Shown here one piece after another: positions 36,877 to 46,407 of a DNA stretch of 64,000 nt. The notes beneath the pieces were generated by a model. It worked only from the letters and a program-made list of their open reading frames with translations. It was not told the DNA's origin and did no database searches. Positions within the stretch are counted from its first letter, which is position 1. Every line of letters starts with the position of its first letter. The stretch covers positions 1-64,000 of the forward strand of contig CBDBFZ010000001.1 of NCBI GenBank assembly GCA_965205225.1, written 5' to 3'. Source of the stretch: Litorimonas sp965205225. Lineage in GTDB: Bacteria; Pseudomonadota; Alphaproteobacteria; Caulobacterales; Maricaulaceae. Both the position numbers and the translations under genes were made by a program.

Positions 36877-38157
36877 ATGCGAAGACGGGTTGTCGTCACA
36901 GGCTTGGGCCTTGTCACGCCCGTCGGATGCGGTGTTGAAGCCGCATGGCAAAATATACTTGCAGGGCGTTCCGGCGCCCGCAGGATCACCGATTTTGATG
37001 TTTCAGACATTGCTTGCAAAATCGCGGCTTCGGTTCCTCGGAAAAGTGAGTTTCCAGATCGCGCTGACGCGTTCGACCCCGATGACGTGATGAGCGCGCG
37101 CGATGCGAAACGCATCGACGACTTCATTCTCTATTCTATTGCGGCGGCTGACCAAGCTCTGGCAGATGCCGATTGGGTCCCAAACGACTTGGGTGAAGAG
37201 GCTCAGCACCGCACCGGAGTTATGCTCGGGTCTGGTATTGGCGGCCTTCAGACCACCTATGATGCCTCGATCACGCTGCATGAAAAAGGCCCGCGACGGC
37301 TCTCACCCTTTGTAATCCCGGCAATGCTGATTAATCTGGCATCCGGGCAAACGTCCATTCGCCACGGCCTTAAAGGCCCGAACCACTCTGTCGTGACAGC
37401 CTGTGCAACAGGTGCGCACGCGATCGGGGATGCAGGACGGCTTATCATGCACGGCGATGCCGACGTCATGGTCGCAGGCGGCGGTGAAGCCGCGATCAAT
37501 CGGCTTGGAATTGCAGCCTTTGTGGCATGCCGAGCCATGACAACAGGCTTCAATGACACGCCCGAAAAAGCCTCACGGCCCTATGACAAGGATCGCGACG
37601 GTTTCCTGATGGGTGAGGGCGCTGGCGCTGTCGTTTTGGAAGAATATGATCATGCCAAGGCGCGTGGCGCGACGATCTATGCTGAACTTTGCGGTTATGG
37701 CCTGTCGAGCGATGCATTTCACATCACCAGCCCTGTGCCCGAAGGCGAAGGCGGTTACAGGGCGATGAAAGCAGCGCTTGGGAACTCCGGGTTGGCCGCA
37801 TCCGACATCGGCTATGTCAACGCGCACGGGACCTCGACACCAATGGGCGATGAGCTGGAAATCAAAGCCGTTGAAAAGCTCCTGGGCGACCATGCGCCGA
37901 ATGTTCTGATGAGTTCGACGAAATCTGCGACGGGACATCTGCTCGGGGCTGCGGGCGCGATCGAAACGATCTTCTCGATACTGGCTTTGCGTGACGACTT
38001 GGCGCCGCCCACGCTCAATCTTGATAACCCCAGTGTCGAAACAGCGCTTGATCTGGTCCCTCACACCGCCAAGCCGTTCAAAGCGAAAGCGGTCATGAGC
38101 AACAGTTTCGGGTTTGGCGGCACGAATGCCGCAGTGATCTTCGCCAAGGTTGATTAG
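36877..38157 (+). CDS. fabF: 3-oxoacyl-ACP synthase II
   Basis: 426 residues. Thiolase fold with active-site Cys 176 (TACATGAH), His in NAHGTSTPMGD and His in STKSATGHLLGAAG. It condenses malonyl-ACP with acyl-ACP. The stop is 8 bp from mltG. Confidence 0.97.
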   Translation: MRRRVVVTGLGLVTPVGCGVEAAWQNILAGRSGARRITDFDVSDIACKIAASVPRKSEFPDRADAFDPDDVMSARDAKRIDDFILYSIAAADQALADADWVPNDLGEEAQHRTGVMLGSGIGGLQTTYDASITLHEKGPRRLSPFVIPAMLINLASGQTSIRHGLKGPNHSVVTACATGAHAIGDAGRLIMHGDADVMVAGGGEAAINRLGIAAFVACRAMTTGFNDTPEKASRPYDKDRDGFLMGEGAGAVVLEEYDHAKARGATIYAELCGYGLSSDAFHITSPVPEGEGGYRAMKAALGNSGLAASDIGYVNAHGTSTPMGDELEIKAVEKLLGDHAPNVLMSSTKSATGHLLGAAGAIETIFSILALRDDLAPPTLNLDNPSVETALDLVPHTAKPFKAKAVMSNSFGFGGTNAAVIFAKVD

Positions 38158-38165
38158 GGCCTGAC

Positions 38166-39209
38166 ATGGCCCGCACCCGCCGATCCCAACACGACAGAGC
38201 GCTTTGCCGGAAGAACCTGATCAAGCTGGTAATTGTGGCGCTTGGTGGATTGATCACGCTTGGCATAGGCTTTCTGATTACGGGCTATTCCTATGTGAAC
38301 TTCCGCTATGAGCGCATGCCTGACCCCAGTGCCGAGACTGCGGTGACCTTTTACGTTCCGCGCGGCTCCGGTCTCTCCTCCATTGCCAACCGGTTGGAAG
38401 CCACAGACCTGATCGACAATGCGGATGTATTCAAACTGGTGACGCGGCTGCGCGGTAATGAAGCGAATTTCAAAGCGGGTGAATTTGCCGTCATACCGGG
38501 CAGTTCCATGGCCTTGATCTATGACCAGCTCGCCAATGGCCGTGCCATTCTCTACCCGTTTACAGCGCCCGAAGGTATGACATCCGCGCAGGTGGTGCGC
38601 GCGCTGGATAGCAAGCTGACGCTCGTTGATGACGACCCTGCCGTGCCTGCGGAAGGGACCTTGCTGCCTGAAACCTATCTGACCCCGCGCGGCATGACTC
38701 AGTCGGCGCTGCTGGCGAAAATGGCAGACGCGCAGACGGCCCTGCTGGATGAGCTATGGTCCAACCGCGCGCCAGATCTGCCGATCAAGACCAAAAGAGA
38801 GGCCATTATCTTGGCCTCGGTTGTCGAGAAGGAAACCAGTATTGGTATGGAGCGCGACAAGGTTGCCGGCGTATTCACGAACCGGCTGCGGCGCGGCATA
38901 AGACTGCAAAGCGACCCGACCATCATCTACGGCATAACTCAGGGAGAACCGATCGGCCGCCGCATCTACCAATCTGAAATTGATCGCACGACAGACTGGA
39001 ATACCTATCAGATACCGGACCTCCCGAAGACGCCGATCTGCAATCCGGGAGCGGATGCAATCCGGGCTGTTCTCAATCCGGCTGAGACGGACGCCTTGTT
39101 CTTTGTGGCAGATGGGACGGGTGGCCATGCTTTCGCGGCGACGCTGCAGGCGCATGAACGCAACGTTGCGCGCTGGCGCAAGATTCAGAGAGACCGAGGA
39201 CTGCGATGA
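38166..39209 (+). CDS. mltG: Endolytic murein transglycosylase (YceG family)
   Basis: 347 residues. One membrane helix (about 22-44), a LysM-like domain (TFYVPRGSGLSSIANRLE), then the YceG domain with catalytic Glu in ASVVEKETSIG, and the LQSDPTIIYG and ETDALFFVADGTGGHAFA blocks. It cleaves nascent glycan strands and acts as terminator of peptidoglycan polymerisation at the inner membrane. The usual gene order in relatives places yicC between mltG and gmk; here it is absent. Confidence 0.95.
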   Translation: MARTRRSQHDRALCRKNLIKLVIVALGGLITLGIGFLITGYSYVNFRYERMPDPSAETAVTFYVPRGSGLSSIANRLEATDLIDNADVFKLVTRLRGNEANFKAGEFAVIPGSSMALIYDQLANGRAILYPFTAPEGMTSAQVVRALDSKLTLVDDDPAVPAEGTLLPETYLTPRGMTQSALLAKMADAQTALLDELWSNRAPDLPIKTKREAIILASVVEKETSIGMERDKVAGVFTNRLRRGIRLQSDPTIIYGITQGEPIGRRIYQSEIDRTTDWNTYQIPDLPKTPICNPGADAIRAVLNPAETDALFFVADGTGGHAFAATLQAHERNVARWRKIQRDRGLR

Positions 39210-39219
39210 GATATTTGCG

Positions 39220-39867
39220 ATGAGCGATCTTGATAGTCTGAAGGAACAGAGGCGAGGCCTCATGATCGTGCTGTCTTCGCCCAGCGGAGCCGGAAAAACG
39301 ACGATGACGCGGCGCCTGCTGGCCCAAGATCCGCAGATTGCCATGTCTGTCTCTGTCACGACTCGATCCCAGCGTCCGGGCGAGCGCGAAGGAGAGGATT
39401 ATTACTTCATCACCAAGGATAAATTTTCTGAGCTTGAAGCAAGCGGCGAGCTTCTCGAACATGCTCGCGTTTTCGACAATTATTACGGTACACCGCGTGG
39501 ACCTGTTGAGAAAGCGCTGGCGGACGGCAAGGACATTGTTTTCGATATTGACTGGCAAGGCGCGCAGCAATTAACGGAAGCGGCGGCTGACGATCTGGTG
39601 AAGATATTCATCCTGCCCCCCAATATGCGCGAGCTAGAGCAGCGCCTGCAGACTCGCGCGCAGGACAGCGATGACGTTATTGTCAAACGGATGAGCAAAT
39701 CTGAGAATGAAATCAGCCATTGGGCTGAATATGACTATGTTCTCGTCAATGAGAATATCGACCGCGCCATGGGGGAGCTTCTGTCCATTGTCACGGCTGA
39801 ACGTATGCGCCGTAAACGCCAACCTTGGCTGAGTGGGTTTGTGAAAAGCCTGATCGAAGGTAGGTAG
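39220..39867 (+). CDS. gmk: Guanylate kinase
   Basis: 215 residues from the ATG at 39220; the longer open frame upstream overlaps mltG and is not used. P-loop SSPSGAGKTT (19-28), GMP-binding SVTTRSQRPGEREGEDYYF and FDIDWQGAQQL are clear. It phosphorylates GMP to GDP. It starts 10 bp after mltG. Confidence 0.95.
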   Translation: MSDLDSLKEQRRGLMIVLSSPSGAGKTTMTRRLLAQDPQIAMSVSVTTRSQRPGEREGEDYYFITKDKFSELEASGELLEHARVFDNYYGTPRGPVEKALADGKDIVFDIDWQGAQQLTEAAADDLVKIFILPPNMRELEQRLQTRAQDSDDVIVKRMSKSENEISHWAEYDYVLVNENIDRAMGELLSIVTAERMRRKRQPWLSGFVKSLIEGR

Positions 39868-39926
39868 ATCTCGAATAATAATCCGACAGAGGGAACTAGG
39901 CGGGCCTTCGCGCGCTAGTAACAAGA

Positions 39927-40306
39927 TGACCCCAGACGCACTTAAAAATCGGAAGCATAGCGTCTTTATTTGGGTAAGCCGGGCTTTGCTGACCGCCTCC
40001 ATAACGGCAGGTGTTTTTACGGGTAGCTGGGATCAGGTGTTTCTGGCTGCTGTTGTCTTTGCCCTGATGCTTTTGCCATGATTGGCACAGTAATCATGCT
40101 GATCTTTATATGAGGCGACCGTTTGTTCGCCCCGCCCCTGCTCCTGGCGACAATGGCGTTTTCCTTCGCCGTGTCCATTGGCACTCTGTGGGAAGTTTTC
40201 GAGTTTGGCATGGATATACTGTTCGGACTAAGCATGCAGAAATCCGGCGTCATAGATACGATGGACGATCTTATCGTTGATGCGATTGGCGCGGGCTACT
40301 GGTAGC
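39927..40306 (+). pseudogene. Small integral membrane protein (YjdF/DUF2238-like), pseudogene
   Basis: The start MTPDALKNRKHSVFIW and a first hydrophobic segment end in a TGA at about 40080. Another frame then gives LLATMAFSFAVSIGTLWEVFEFGMDILFG and a tail with SGVIDTMDDLIVDAIGAGYW. The WEVFE and DTMDDLIVD blocks resemble DUF2238-type membrane proteins. At least one frameshift and one stop make it non-functional as read. Function of the family is unknown to me. Confidence 0.65.
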
Positions 40307-40390
40307 TGAAACGCGACGGAACCAAATTCCTGCCGCTGACGATTGAAAAGTTCGTTGAGGACAATCCACACGTGTTCGAGGCGGCCCCGG

Positions 40391-41230
40391 CTAAACCAGA
40401 CTTGCCCGACACAGTTGCTGAAACATCTCCACACTGATCGTTTCCGGCCGGGCTTGCGGATCGACATTCGCGCGTTCCAGCCATTCTGCCAGATTGAGAC
40501 CCTTACGCTTCGCGAAGCCTTTTAAGGAGGCTCGCAGCATTTTCCTGCGTTGACCGAAAGCGGCCTGAGTGAGTTCGCCCAATGCGCTTAGATCCTCGAA
40601 CGGAGACTCCAGCGGATCAATGACAATGACCGCGCTATCGACTTTGGGTGGCGGCGTGAACAGGTGCGCCGGAACTTCCATGGCAATGCGGCAATCACCG
40701 ACACTCTGGCACAGCACGGCAAGACGACCGTAAGCGCTCTCGCCGGGTCGGCCACAGACTCGCTGGGCCACTTCCAGCTGGAACATGAGCACCATCTGTT
40801 CCCAGAACCGCGGCCTAGCGCGGATCCAGTCAACCAGCATCTTCATACCAACATTATAGGGCAGATTGGCCACGATCTTGCGGGGACCGGGCAGGACTCT
40901 GGCAATGTCGAGTTTAAGTGCATCGCCATGATAAACGGCGAGTTTGCCGCTGGCCCGGGTAATATCATCCAGCAGTGGAAGGAAGCGGTCATCCATTTCG
41001 ACCGCGACGACCGACTCAGCCCCTTCAAGAATGAGAGCCCGCGTCAGGCCGCCCGGTCCGGGACCAATTTCAGCAACATGAATTCCGTCAAGCGGGTCGG
41101 CGAGCCGCGCAATCATGCGGGTCAGATTGAGATCAAGCAGAAAATGCTGACCCAGTGATTTATCCGCGCGAAGACCGTGTATTCTTACCGTTTCATGCAA
41201 TGTCGGCAGCGCGTGCATGGAATCATCCAT
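40391..41230 (-). CDS. rsmA: 16S rRNA dimethyladenosine transferase
   Basis: 279 residues from the ATG at 41230, which overlaps the pdxA stop in ATGGATGA and suggests coupled translation (41245 and 41218 are alternatives). SAM-binding EIGPGPGGLTRALI, catalytic NLPYNVG, and C-terminal FTPPPKVDSAVI plus FGQRRKMLRASLKG. It dimethylates two adjacent adenines in helix 45. Confidence 0.96.
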   Translation of the reverse strand: MDDSMHALPTLHETVRIHGLRADKSLGQHFLLDLNLTRMIARLADPLDGIHVAEIGPGPGGLTRALILEGAESVVAVEMDDRFLPLLDDITRASGKLAVYHGDALKLDIARVLPGPRKIVANLPYNVGMKMLVDWIRARPRFWEQMVLMFQLEVAQRVCGRPGESAYGRLAVLCQSVGDCRIAMEVPAHLFTPPPKVDSAVIVIDPLESPFEDLSALGELTQAAFGQRRKMLRASLKGFAKRKGLNLAEWLERANVDPQARPETISVEMFQQLCRASLV

Positions 41231-42236
41231 GACGGTTTCTGGCAATTTCGCGGGCTTTTCGCACAGCTGCGATCAGGCTTTCAGGCCGGGCACCTCCCTG
41301 ACCGGCAATATTGAAGGCTGTTCCGTGGTCCGGTGAGGTTCTTACAATGGGCAGTCCCAGCGTAACATTGACACCGCGGTGGAAATCCAGCGTTTTCACC
41401 GGGATCAGGCCCTGGTCGTGATACATGGCCAGCACGCCATCATATGTCAGGCGGGCCTCTGAATGGAACAATGTATCGGCGGGCAGGGCATCGCTGATAA
41501 CATGTCCTTCCGCGCGCAGAAGACGGCAGACCGGATTGATGATGTCGCGTTCTTCCGTGCCGAGCGCGCCATTTTCGCCGGCATGAGGATTGAGACCACA
41601 GATCGCGAGACGCGGGTGATCTATGCCGAAATCCCGTTTCAAGGCACCGAGCAGGGTCCGCGCGGCATTCATGACGATATCAGAGGTAAGCGCGTTGCTG
41701 GTCATCTTCAGGGGAATATGGATCGTGGCCAATCCAACCCGTAATTCCCGGCTGTCGCCATCGGGCGCCGTCAGCATCATGACAGGACCGGCATGGTAGG
41801 GCGGCTCCGCGTCACCGCAAAGCGCACCAAGATATTCCGTGTGCCCGGGGAAGGAAAAACCAGCACGATACAGCACATCCTTGGAAATCGGATTCGTGAC
41901 AACGGCATCCGCACGACCTGATAAAGCAAGCGTAACGGCCGTCTGGATGCTGCGCTTGATTGTATCGGCATGGTCCGGATCGGCCTGTCCGGGGATGGTC
42001 GCATTGCCCTGAATAGGCACTATTGGGAGCGCATGGCGGAACTGATCGGGAGCTTCGGAAATACTCTCAAGCACGGCAATGGGATGGTCAGATCGTGAGA
42101 CGCGGTTCAAAACTGGGGGCGGAGCAATAACCGCAAAAGCGAGCTCCGGTGTCTGGCGTAAGCGCTCCCATGCTTTCCAGGTGATTTCCGGGCCTATGCC
42201 AGCCGAATCGCCCATGGTCAGGGCGAGCGGGCGCAT
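41223..42236 (-). CDS. pdxA: 4-hydroxythreonine-4-phosphate dehydrogenase
   Basis: 337 residues. GDSAGIGPEI at the start, metal-binding His in FPGHTEYLG, GLNPHAGENGALG and YHDQGLIPVKTL are characteristic. It acts in the DXP-dependent pyridoxal phosphate pathway. The order surA-pdxA-rsmA is the common proteobacterial one. Confidence 0.97.
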   Translation of the reverse strand: MRPLALTMGDSAGIGPEITWKAWERLRQTPELAFAVIAPPPVLNRVSRSDHPIAVLESISEAPDQFRHALPIVPIQGNATIPGQADPDHADTIKRSIQTAVTLALSGRADAVVTNPISKDVLYRAGFSFPGHTEYLGALCGDAEPPYHAGPVMMLTAPDGDSRELRVGLATIHIPLKMTSNALTSDIVMNAARTLLGALKRDFGIDHPRLAICGLNPHAGENGALGTEERDIINPVCRLLRAEGHVISDALPADTLFHSEARLTYDGVLAMYHDQGLIPVKTLDFHRGVNVTLGLPIVRTSPDHGTAFNIAGQGGARPESLIAAVRKAREIARNRHG

Positions 42237-42243
42237 ATCCAGC

Positions 42244-43524
42244 TTAGCCCCGTACCGAGATTGTGGCCTTGCGGCGCAAATCCCGTAAATGGCGGCGTGA
42301 GGCCTGGGCCAGTCTCGTATCTAGTAAGCGATTTTCGATTTCATCACGGGTCGGGATTTCCGATCCAGTCGCCTGGCGTTCGCAAACAACAATACCGACA
42401 GCGCCCGTGGGACGTTTGATGGGAGCTGACATTTCGCCCACACCGGTATCGGCCATTTGTGAAAGAATCTGCTCACCGAGATCCGAGGCCTTCAACTCGC
42501 CCATTGACGCCGTCGTAACGTCGTCATTCGCGTCAGCGATATCGTCCAGCATATCGCAATTGATCACCTCGACGCGTAAGCTTTCCAGCCGGGCGCTCGC
42601 CGTTTCGAAGTCGTCTGCCGTGACCGCAAGTTGGGATAATTTGTAAAGTGTGTCAGGGGTCGAAATCTTCCGCTCGAACATTGCGACAACATAGACGCCG
42701 CCCGGAACCACGATGGGCTCTGAAACTTCGCTATCATCCAGTTCCGGCAGGACGGCCGAAATTTCCGGACGAAGATCGCTGGCCTTAACATATCCCATAT
42801 CGCCGCCAGCGGCGGCTGACGGGGCACTGGAAAATTGCTGCGCCAGAAGGTTGAACGGGGCGCCTTGCGCAAGCTGGGCAATCATCGCGTTGGCACCTTC
42901 AAGAGCGCCTTCACGTCCACCGATTTCGGGTGTGGCTTCGATATAGATTTCTGAGAGCCGAAAAGACGGTTGGTCAGCATTGGCGGAGATGCGGTCCAGC
43001 GTCTCGTCAATGACGGTATCAGAGATACGAATTCGCCGTCTAAACAGGCCATTGACGATTTCCTGCCAGGCGATTTCGGATCGAACCTGGTCGCGCAATG
43101 TTTCAATTGACACGCCGACCGCCGCCAGACGTTGCACGACTTCCTGTGGGTCCAATCCGTTACGTCTGATCAGAGCGCCGACAGACTGGTTGACTGTGCC
43201 GTCCGCAATACTGAGATCGAATTTCTCAGCTTCCTGCATCTGTAAATGTTCATCAATCAGATTGCGAAGGGCCTGATTCTGGATCCGGACCAATGTCGCC
43301 TCATTACGTTCCACGCCGGTCGTGGCCAACATGAACAGAACGCGCTGACGCAAATCGTGGCTCGTAATGATGTCACTATTAACAACGGCCGCAATGGAGT
43401 GGGCAGCAGGCGATGAGGTCTGTGCGCCATCCTGCGCAACCGCCGGGACAACGATAAACCCGGAACTCAACAACAAGCCTGCCGTCAGGGCGATCTTGTT
43501 CGGCGATATTCTCACATGACCCAT
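42244..43524 (-). CDS. surA: SurA-like periplasmic peptidyl-prolyl isomerase
   Basis: 426 residues with a signal peptide (cleavage near VAQD). The SurA N-terminal domain has AAVVNSDIITSHDLRQRV and NLIDEHLQMQEAEKF. Parvulin-like regions follow: about 185-290 (LSEIYIEA, FNLLAQQFSSAPSAAAGGDMG) and a weaker one near 300-400. It chaperones outer-membrane proteins. lptD, usually the upstream neighbour, is missing. Confidence 0.92.
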   Translation of the reverse strand: MGHVRISPNKIALTAGLLLSSGFIVVPAVAQDGAQTSSPAAHSIAAVVNSDIITSHDLRQRVLFMLATTGVERNEATLVRIQNQALRNLIDEHLQMQEAEKFDLSIADGTVNQSVGALIRRNGLDPQEVVQRLAAVGVSIETLRDQVRSEIAWQEIVNGLFRRRIRISDTVIDETLDRISANADQPSFRLSEIYIEATPEIGGREGALEGANAMIAQLAQGAPFNLLAQQFSSAPSAAAGGDMGYVKASDLRPEISAVLPELDDSEVSEPIVVPGGVYVVAMFERKISTPDTLYKLSQLAVTADDFETASARLESLRVEVINCDMLDDIADANDDVTTASMGELKASDLGEQILSQMADTGVGEMSAPIKRPTGAVGIVVCERQATGSEIPTRDEIENRLLDTRLAQASRRHLRDLRRKATISVRG

Positions 43525-43537
43525 GTGTGAACCTTCC

Positions 43538-43729
43538 TCATATGGCAGTCATTAAGCGGTTCTGCCGCCAGCAATCTGACGCTGCCTTAAACGGATGCAG
43601 GCGCGGCGGCAATCCAGACGCGCGGTCCATTACATAGTTTGAGTTCAACGGGTCGTCGCTCAGCATTTTCTGGCAGGCGGTCAGAGCGATGACGACAACC
43701 CGCGAACTGACAATTCTAACCAGCCTCAT
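43538..43729 (-). CDS. Small putative lipoprotein
   Basis: 63 residues, MRLVRIVSSRVVVIALTACQ, with a lipobox LTAC. The C-terminal half may be out of frame: the alternative frame gives RLDCRRACIRLRQRQIAGGRTA, which looks more protein-like, so a 1-nt frameshift is possible. It starts 5 bp after the TIGR02301 gene. Not recognised. Confidence 0.4.
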   Translation of the reverse strand: MRLVRIVSSRVVVIALTACQKMLSDDPLNSNYVMDRASGLPPRLHPFKAASDCWRQNRLMTAI

Positions 43730-43734
43730 TCTGT

Positions 43735-44139
43735 CTACCGGTAAGGATCTCCGAGCATTCGGGCGATGGACCGGCCATTTTCCACCAGCGCTGCAACATC
43801 AACGCTGACAGATTGATTGCAGTCCGGATGGTGTTCTTCTTCCTTATAGTAACCCGCATTGAACGCCCGGGTCAGATCGCGTTGCAGAGCGGTGTCGGTC
43901 GCCGCCTCAATTTCGAGCAGCCCGGCCATGTATTCGCGCCATTGCTGGTCGCCGAGTCCGAAGCAGAGCGTACGAAGATAATGCATTTATCCGAGATTCT
44001 TTGCGAGCGCTTCGGACAGGATGGTCATTGTTACCATATAGACTTCGACACGTAGCTGCTCCGCCTTATCGACCACCGAATCTTGAGTCAGCGCTGCAAG
44101 CGGCGTCATGAGCAGAATTATGGCAAGCCACAGTTTCAT
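43735..44139 (-). pseudogene. TIGR02301-family protein, split by an in-frame TAA
   Basis: The first part (ATG at 44139) encodes a signal peptide and a helix ending EALAKNLG, then TAA at 43987-43989. The same frame continues MHYLRTLCFGLGDQQW, FNAGYYKEEEHHPDC and GRSIARMLGDPYR to the stop at 43735. The pattern matches TIGR02301, a small exported alphaproteobacterial family where LGELHYLR is expected at the junction. The lesion is one codon (GAA to TAA fits). Confidence 0.75.
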
Positions 44140-44143
44140 AGGC

Positions 44144-44581
44144 CTACGCTAGCGGCCCTTCATTCGCAGCGCGAGGCTGGATTGCAGAATAGGCATCTTG
44201 AATAACCTCGACTGTTTTGGGCCACATGCCAAGAGCACTGACCGAGTCTATCGCAAAAAACTGGGCCTCAAGTGCATCGTCGGCCCCTTCGGGAGTACCG
44301 CTTTCCCAAACGGCAACATAGTCGTGCAGGCGGTAGCGAACGCCTTCAAACTCTGCATCGACCGTCGCAATTTTAGGACCGAGCGTGGCGTCTACACATG
44401 TTTCTTCTCTGAGCTCTCGGATCGCCGCGTCCTGCTCACTTTCGCCGGGGTCGATGCGGCCACCGGGCAGGGACCATTCGCCCTGTCTTGGCGGTTGGCC
44501 ACGTTGGATCAGAAGCACTTCATGACGTCGAAAGCAAATTACGCCCACGCATTCTGTTCGATCTGTCGTATGTGTCTGCAT
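44144..44581 (-). CDS. NUDIX hydrolase
   Basis: 145 residues from the ATG at 44581, with AAGGAG 4-5 nt upstream; the longer start at 44617 would overlap the divergent SRAP gene. The Nudix box is complete: GRIDPGESEQDAAIRELREE. It hydrolyses a nucleoside diphosphate linked to some other moiety; substrate unknown. It ends 4 bp before the TIGR02301 start. Confidence 0.92.
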   Translation of the reverse strand: MQTHTTDRTECVGVICFRRHEVLLIQRGQPPRQGEWSLPGGRIDPGESEQDAAIRELREETCVDATLGPKIATVDAEFEGVRYRLHDYVAVWESGTPEGADDALEAQFFAIDSVSALGMWPKTVEVIQDAYSAIQPRAANEGPLA

Positions 44582-44615
44582 TGCGCTCCTTCTGCCTTGT
44601 GCTAGCCCGCTTGTC

Positions 44616-45296
44616 ATGTGCGGTCGCTATGTTTTGGATACCACGCTCGAAGATCTGAAGGCAGAATATGCCGCCGATATTTCTGACGAGGGTTACTGGG
44701 ATTACGATCCCAACTTCAATATCTGCCCGACGGATGTCGTTCCGGTTCTTGCGTTTGACGGAGCGAAACGCCGCAAACTTGTGTCGATGCGCTGGGGATT
44801 GCACCCGCACTGGAGCAAAGTGAGCCCAGCAGAGAGCCCTTATGCGCCGCTGTTAAATGCCCGCGCCGAAACGGCGAGCGAAAAGCCGTCATTCCGTACG
44901 CCCTGGAAGCGACGTCGATGCCTGATCCCCGCGACGCACTGGTATGAGTGGACTGGCGAGCAGGGCGGGAAGATTCCCTGGTGCATCAAGCCGGAAGCGG
45001 CCGAGTATTTTGCCTTTGCGGGATTGTGGGATCTCTGGTGGGTTGATGAGGGGATAAATCTGCTGAGCTGCACCATCATAACAACTGACAGTGATGGGCC
45101 GTTGCAGCAACTCCATCACCGAATGCCCGTGCTCTTGTCGCAATCTCAGTGGAATGATTGGCTGGACCCCGACGCCAATCCTGATAGGATCATCAAAACC
45201 AAGTTGACGGCTGAGGATCTCATCTTCTGGGAGGTTGATCGGGCTATGAATTCGAACCGGTCGAGCGGGCCTGAGCGGATCGCACCAGTCGCCTAA
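44616..45296 (+). CDS. SRAP-domain protein (HMCES/YedK family)
   Basis: 226 residues. Catalytic Cys2 (MCGRY), Asn in LLNARAET, Glu in HWYEW, and His in LHHRMPVLL, the set that forms a stable thiazolidine crosslink to abasic sites in single-stranded DNA. It protects replication forks from abasic-site breakage. No genes for SOS regulation are adjacent; it is divergent from the NUDIX gene. Confidence 0.95.
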   Translation: MCGRYVLDTTLEDLKAEYAADISDEGYWDYDPNFNICPTDVVPVLAFDGAKRRKLVSMRWGLHPHWSKVSPAESPYAPLLNARAETASEKPSFRTPWKRRRCLIPATHWYEWTGEQGGKIPWCIKPEAAEYFAFAGLWDLWWVDEGINLLSCTIITTDSDGPLQQLHHRMPVLLSQSQWNDWLDPDANPDRIIKTKLTAEDLIFWEVDRAMNSNRSSGPERIAPVA

Positions 45297-46341
45297 GGGT
45301 TTTCGACTTCCCGCTTGAGCGGATCGATGGCTGGAATTGGCATATCTGGAGCACTGGGATCGACAGGTTTGTCTCGTTCGGAGAGAGGTTGTGTCGTTGG
45401 AGAGTGCTCTGGGAGAACAGGCGGCGCATCGCAACCGAGAGGAAGTCTGCCATCCGCGTATGCCGAATTCCAATGGGCCGCTCCGGACCGCACGTCATAT
45501 CGGCAATGGTCTGGTGCTCCATTTCCGCGTTCAGTTCAGCGCCAATAATCACCGTCATGGCGGTGAGCCAGAACCAGAGCAGCAGCACGATCACCGCGGA
45601 AATGCCACCATAGGTATTTTCATACTGACCGGAGCTGTGCACAAACGCCGAGAATCCCCAGCTCAGGAACAATCAGCTGATTGTCGTGAACAGCACGCCG
45701 GGCACAACCCAGCGTTTGCGCGCGAGGCGTCGCAACGATCCGAAGCGGTACATAATAAACGCACCCAGTATGAACATCAGGATCAGCAGAAACTACGGTA
45801 AATTACCCGACAGGACTGACGCTGTACGGTCCCAGTTGAAAAAAGCAAAGGCAGCTGGAATACCGATGATGACCATCAGCGAAATATACACGAAGGTGAC
45901 CATACCCAGTGTCATGAGGAAGGCGACAGCATAGAAACCCAGGATGCTACGCTTCTCATCCTCGCCGTAAGCGACATTCATGGCGCGCAGTACCGCCCGG
46001 ATTCCGGCGCCTGCTGTGTAGAACGCAAAGAGTAGGGCGAAGATGATTCACATCGACAATTCTCTGTCAGACGCACTGACAACTTTGGCGATCTGGTCGG
46101 AAATGATGACTCAGGCACTTTCCGGCATGAGCAGTAGCGGTCGTCGCAGGAAGTTCGCTAGGTCCTGAACGTCCGATATATCGGCGAAATAGCCATAGAT
46201 GGACAGCGAGGCCGAGATGAGCGGGAAAACGACGGACAGCAGCGCAAAAAACGCCACGCCGCCCGCGACAACCAGAACATTATATTTGTTGGTCTGGACA
46301 AAACGCGCGCAACGATCTGCGATATTCAACACCGCGAAAAT
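45293..46341 (-). pseudogene. YihY/BrkB-family membrane protein, pseudogene with in-frame stops
   Basis: One reading frame (46332 down to about 45500) runs through SVVFPLISASLSIYGYF, YTAGAGIRAVLRAMNVAYGEDEKRS, LIL.FILGAFIMYRFG, VVPGVLFTTIS and SAVIVLLLWFWLTAMTVIIGAELNAEMEHQ. It is broken by TGA or TAG near 46113, 46049, 45795 and 45674. A frameshift near the C-terminus leads to the tail ending KREVENP. The N-terminus is missing. Several stops sit where Trp is expected. Confidence 0.85.
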
Positions 46342-46407
46342 GAAGTGGACTCTGACTTACGCTGGACAAATTCGAAGGAAGCGATGTTCATTGGAATGCG
46401 GACGTTC

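Noticed and set aside
45293..46341. UGA read as Trp (altered genetic code) to rescue the BrkB-like gene
   Set aside because: One of the stops is TAG, TGA ends intact genes such as pdxA, TGG is used normally throughout, and other lesions (frameshift, lost N-terminus) are present. Ordinary decay explains it.
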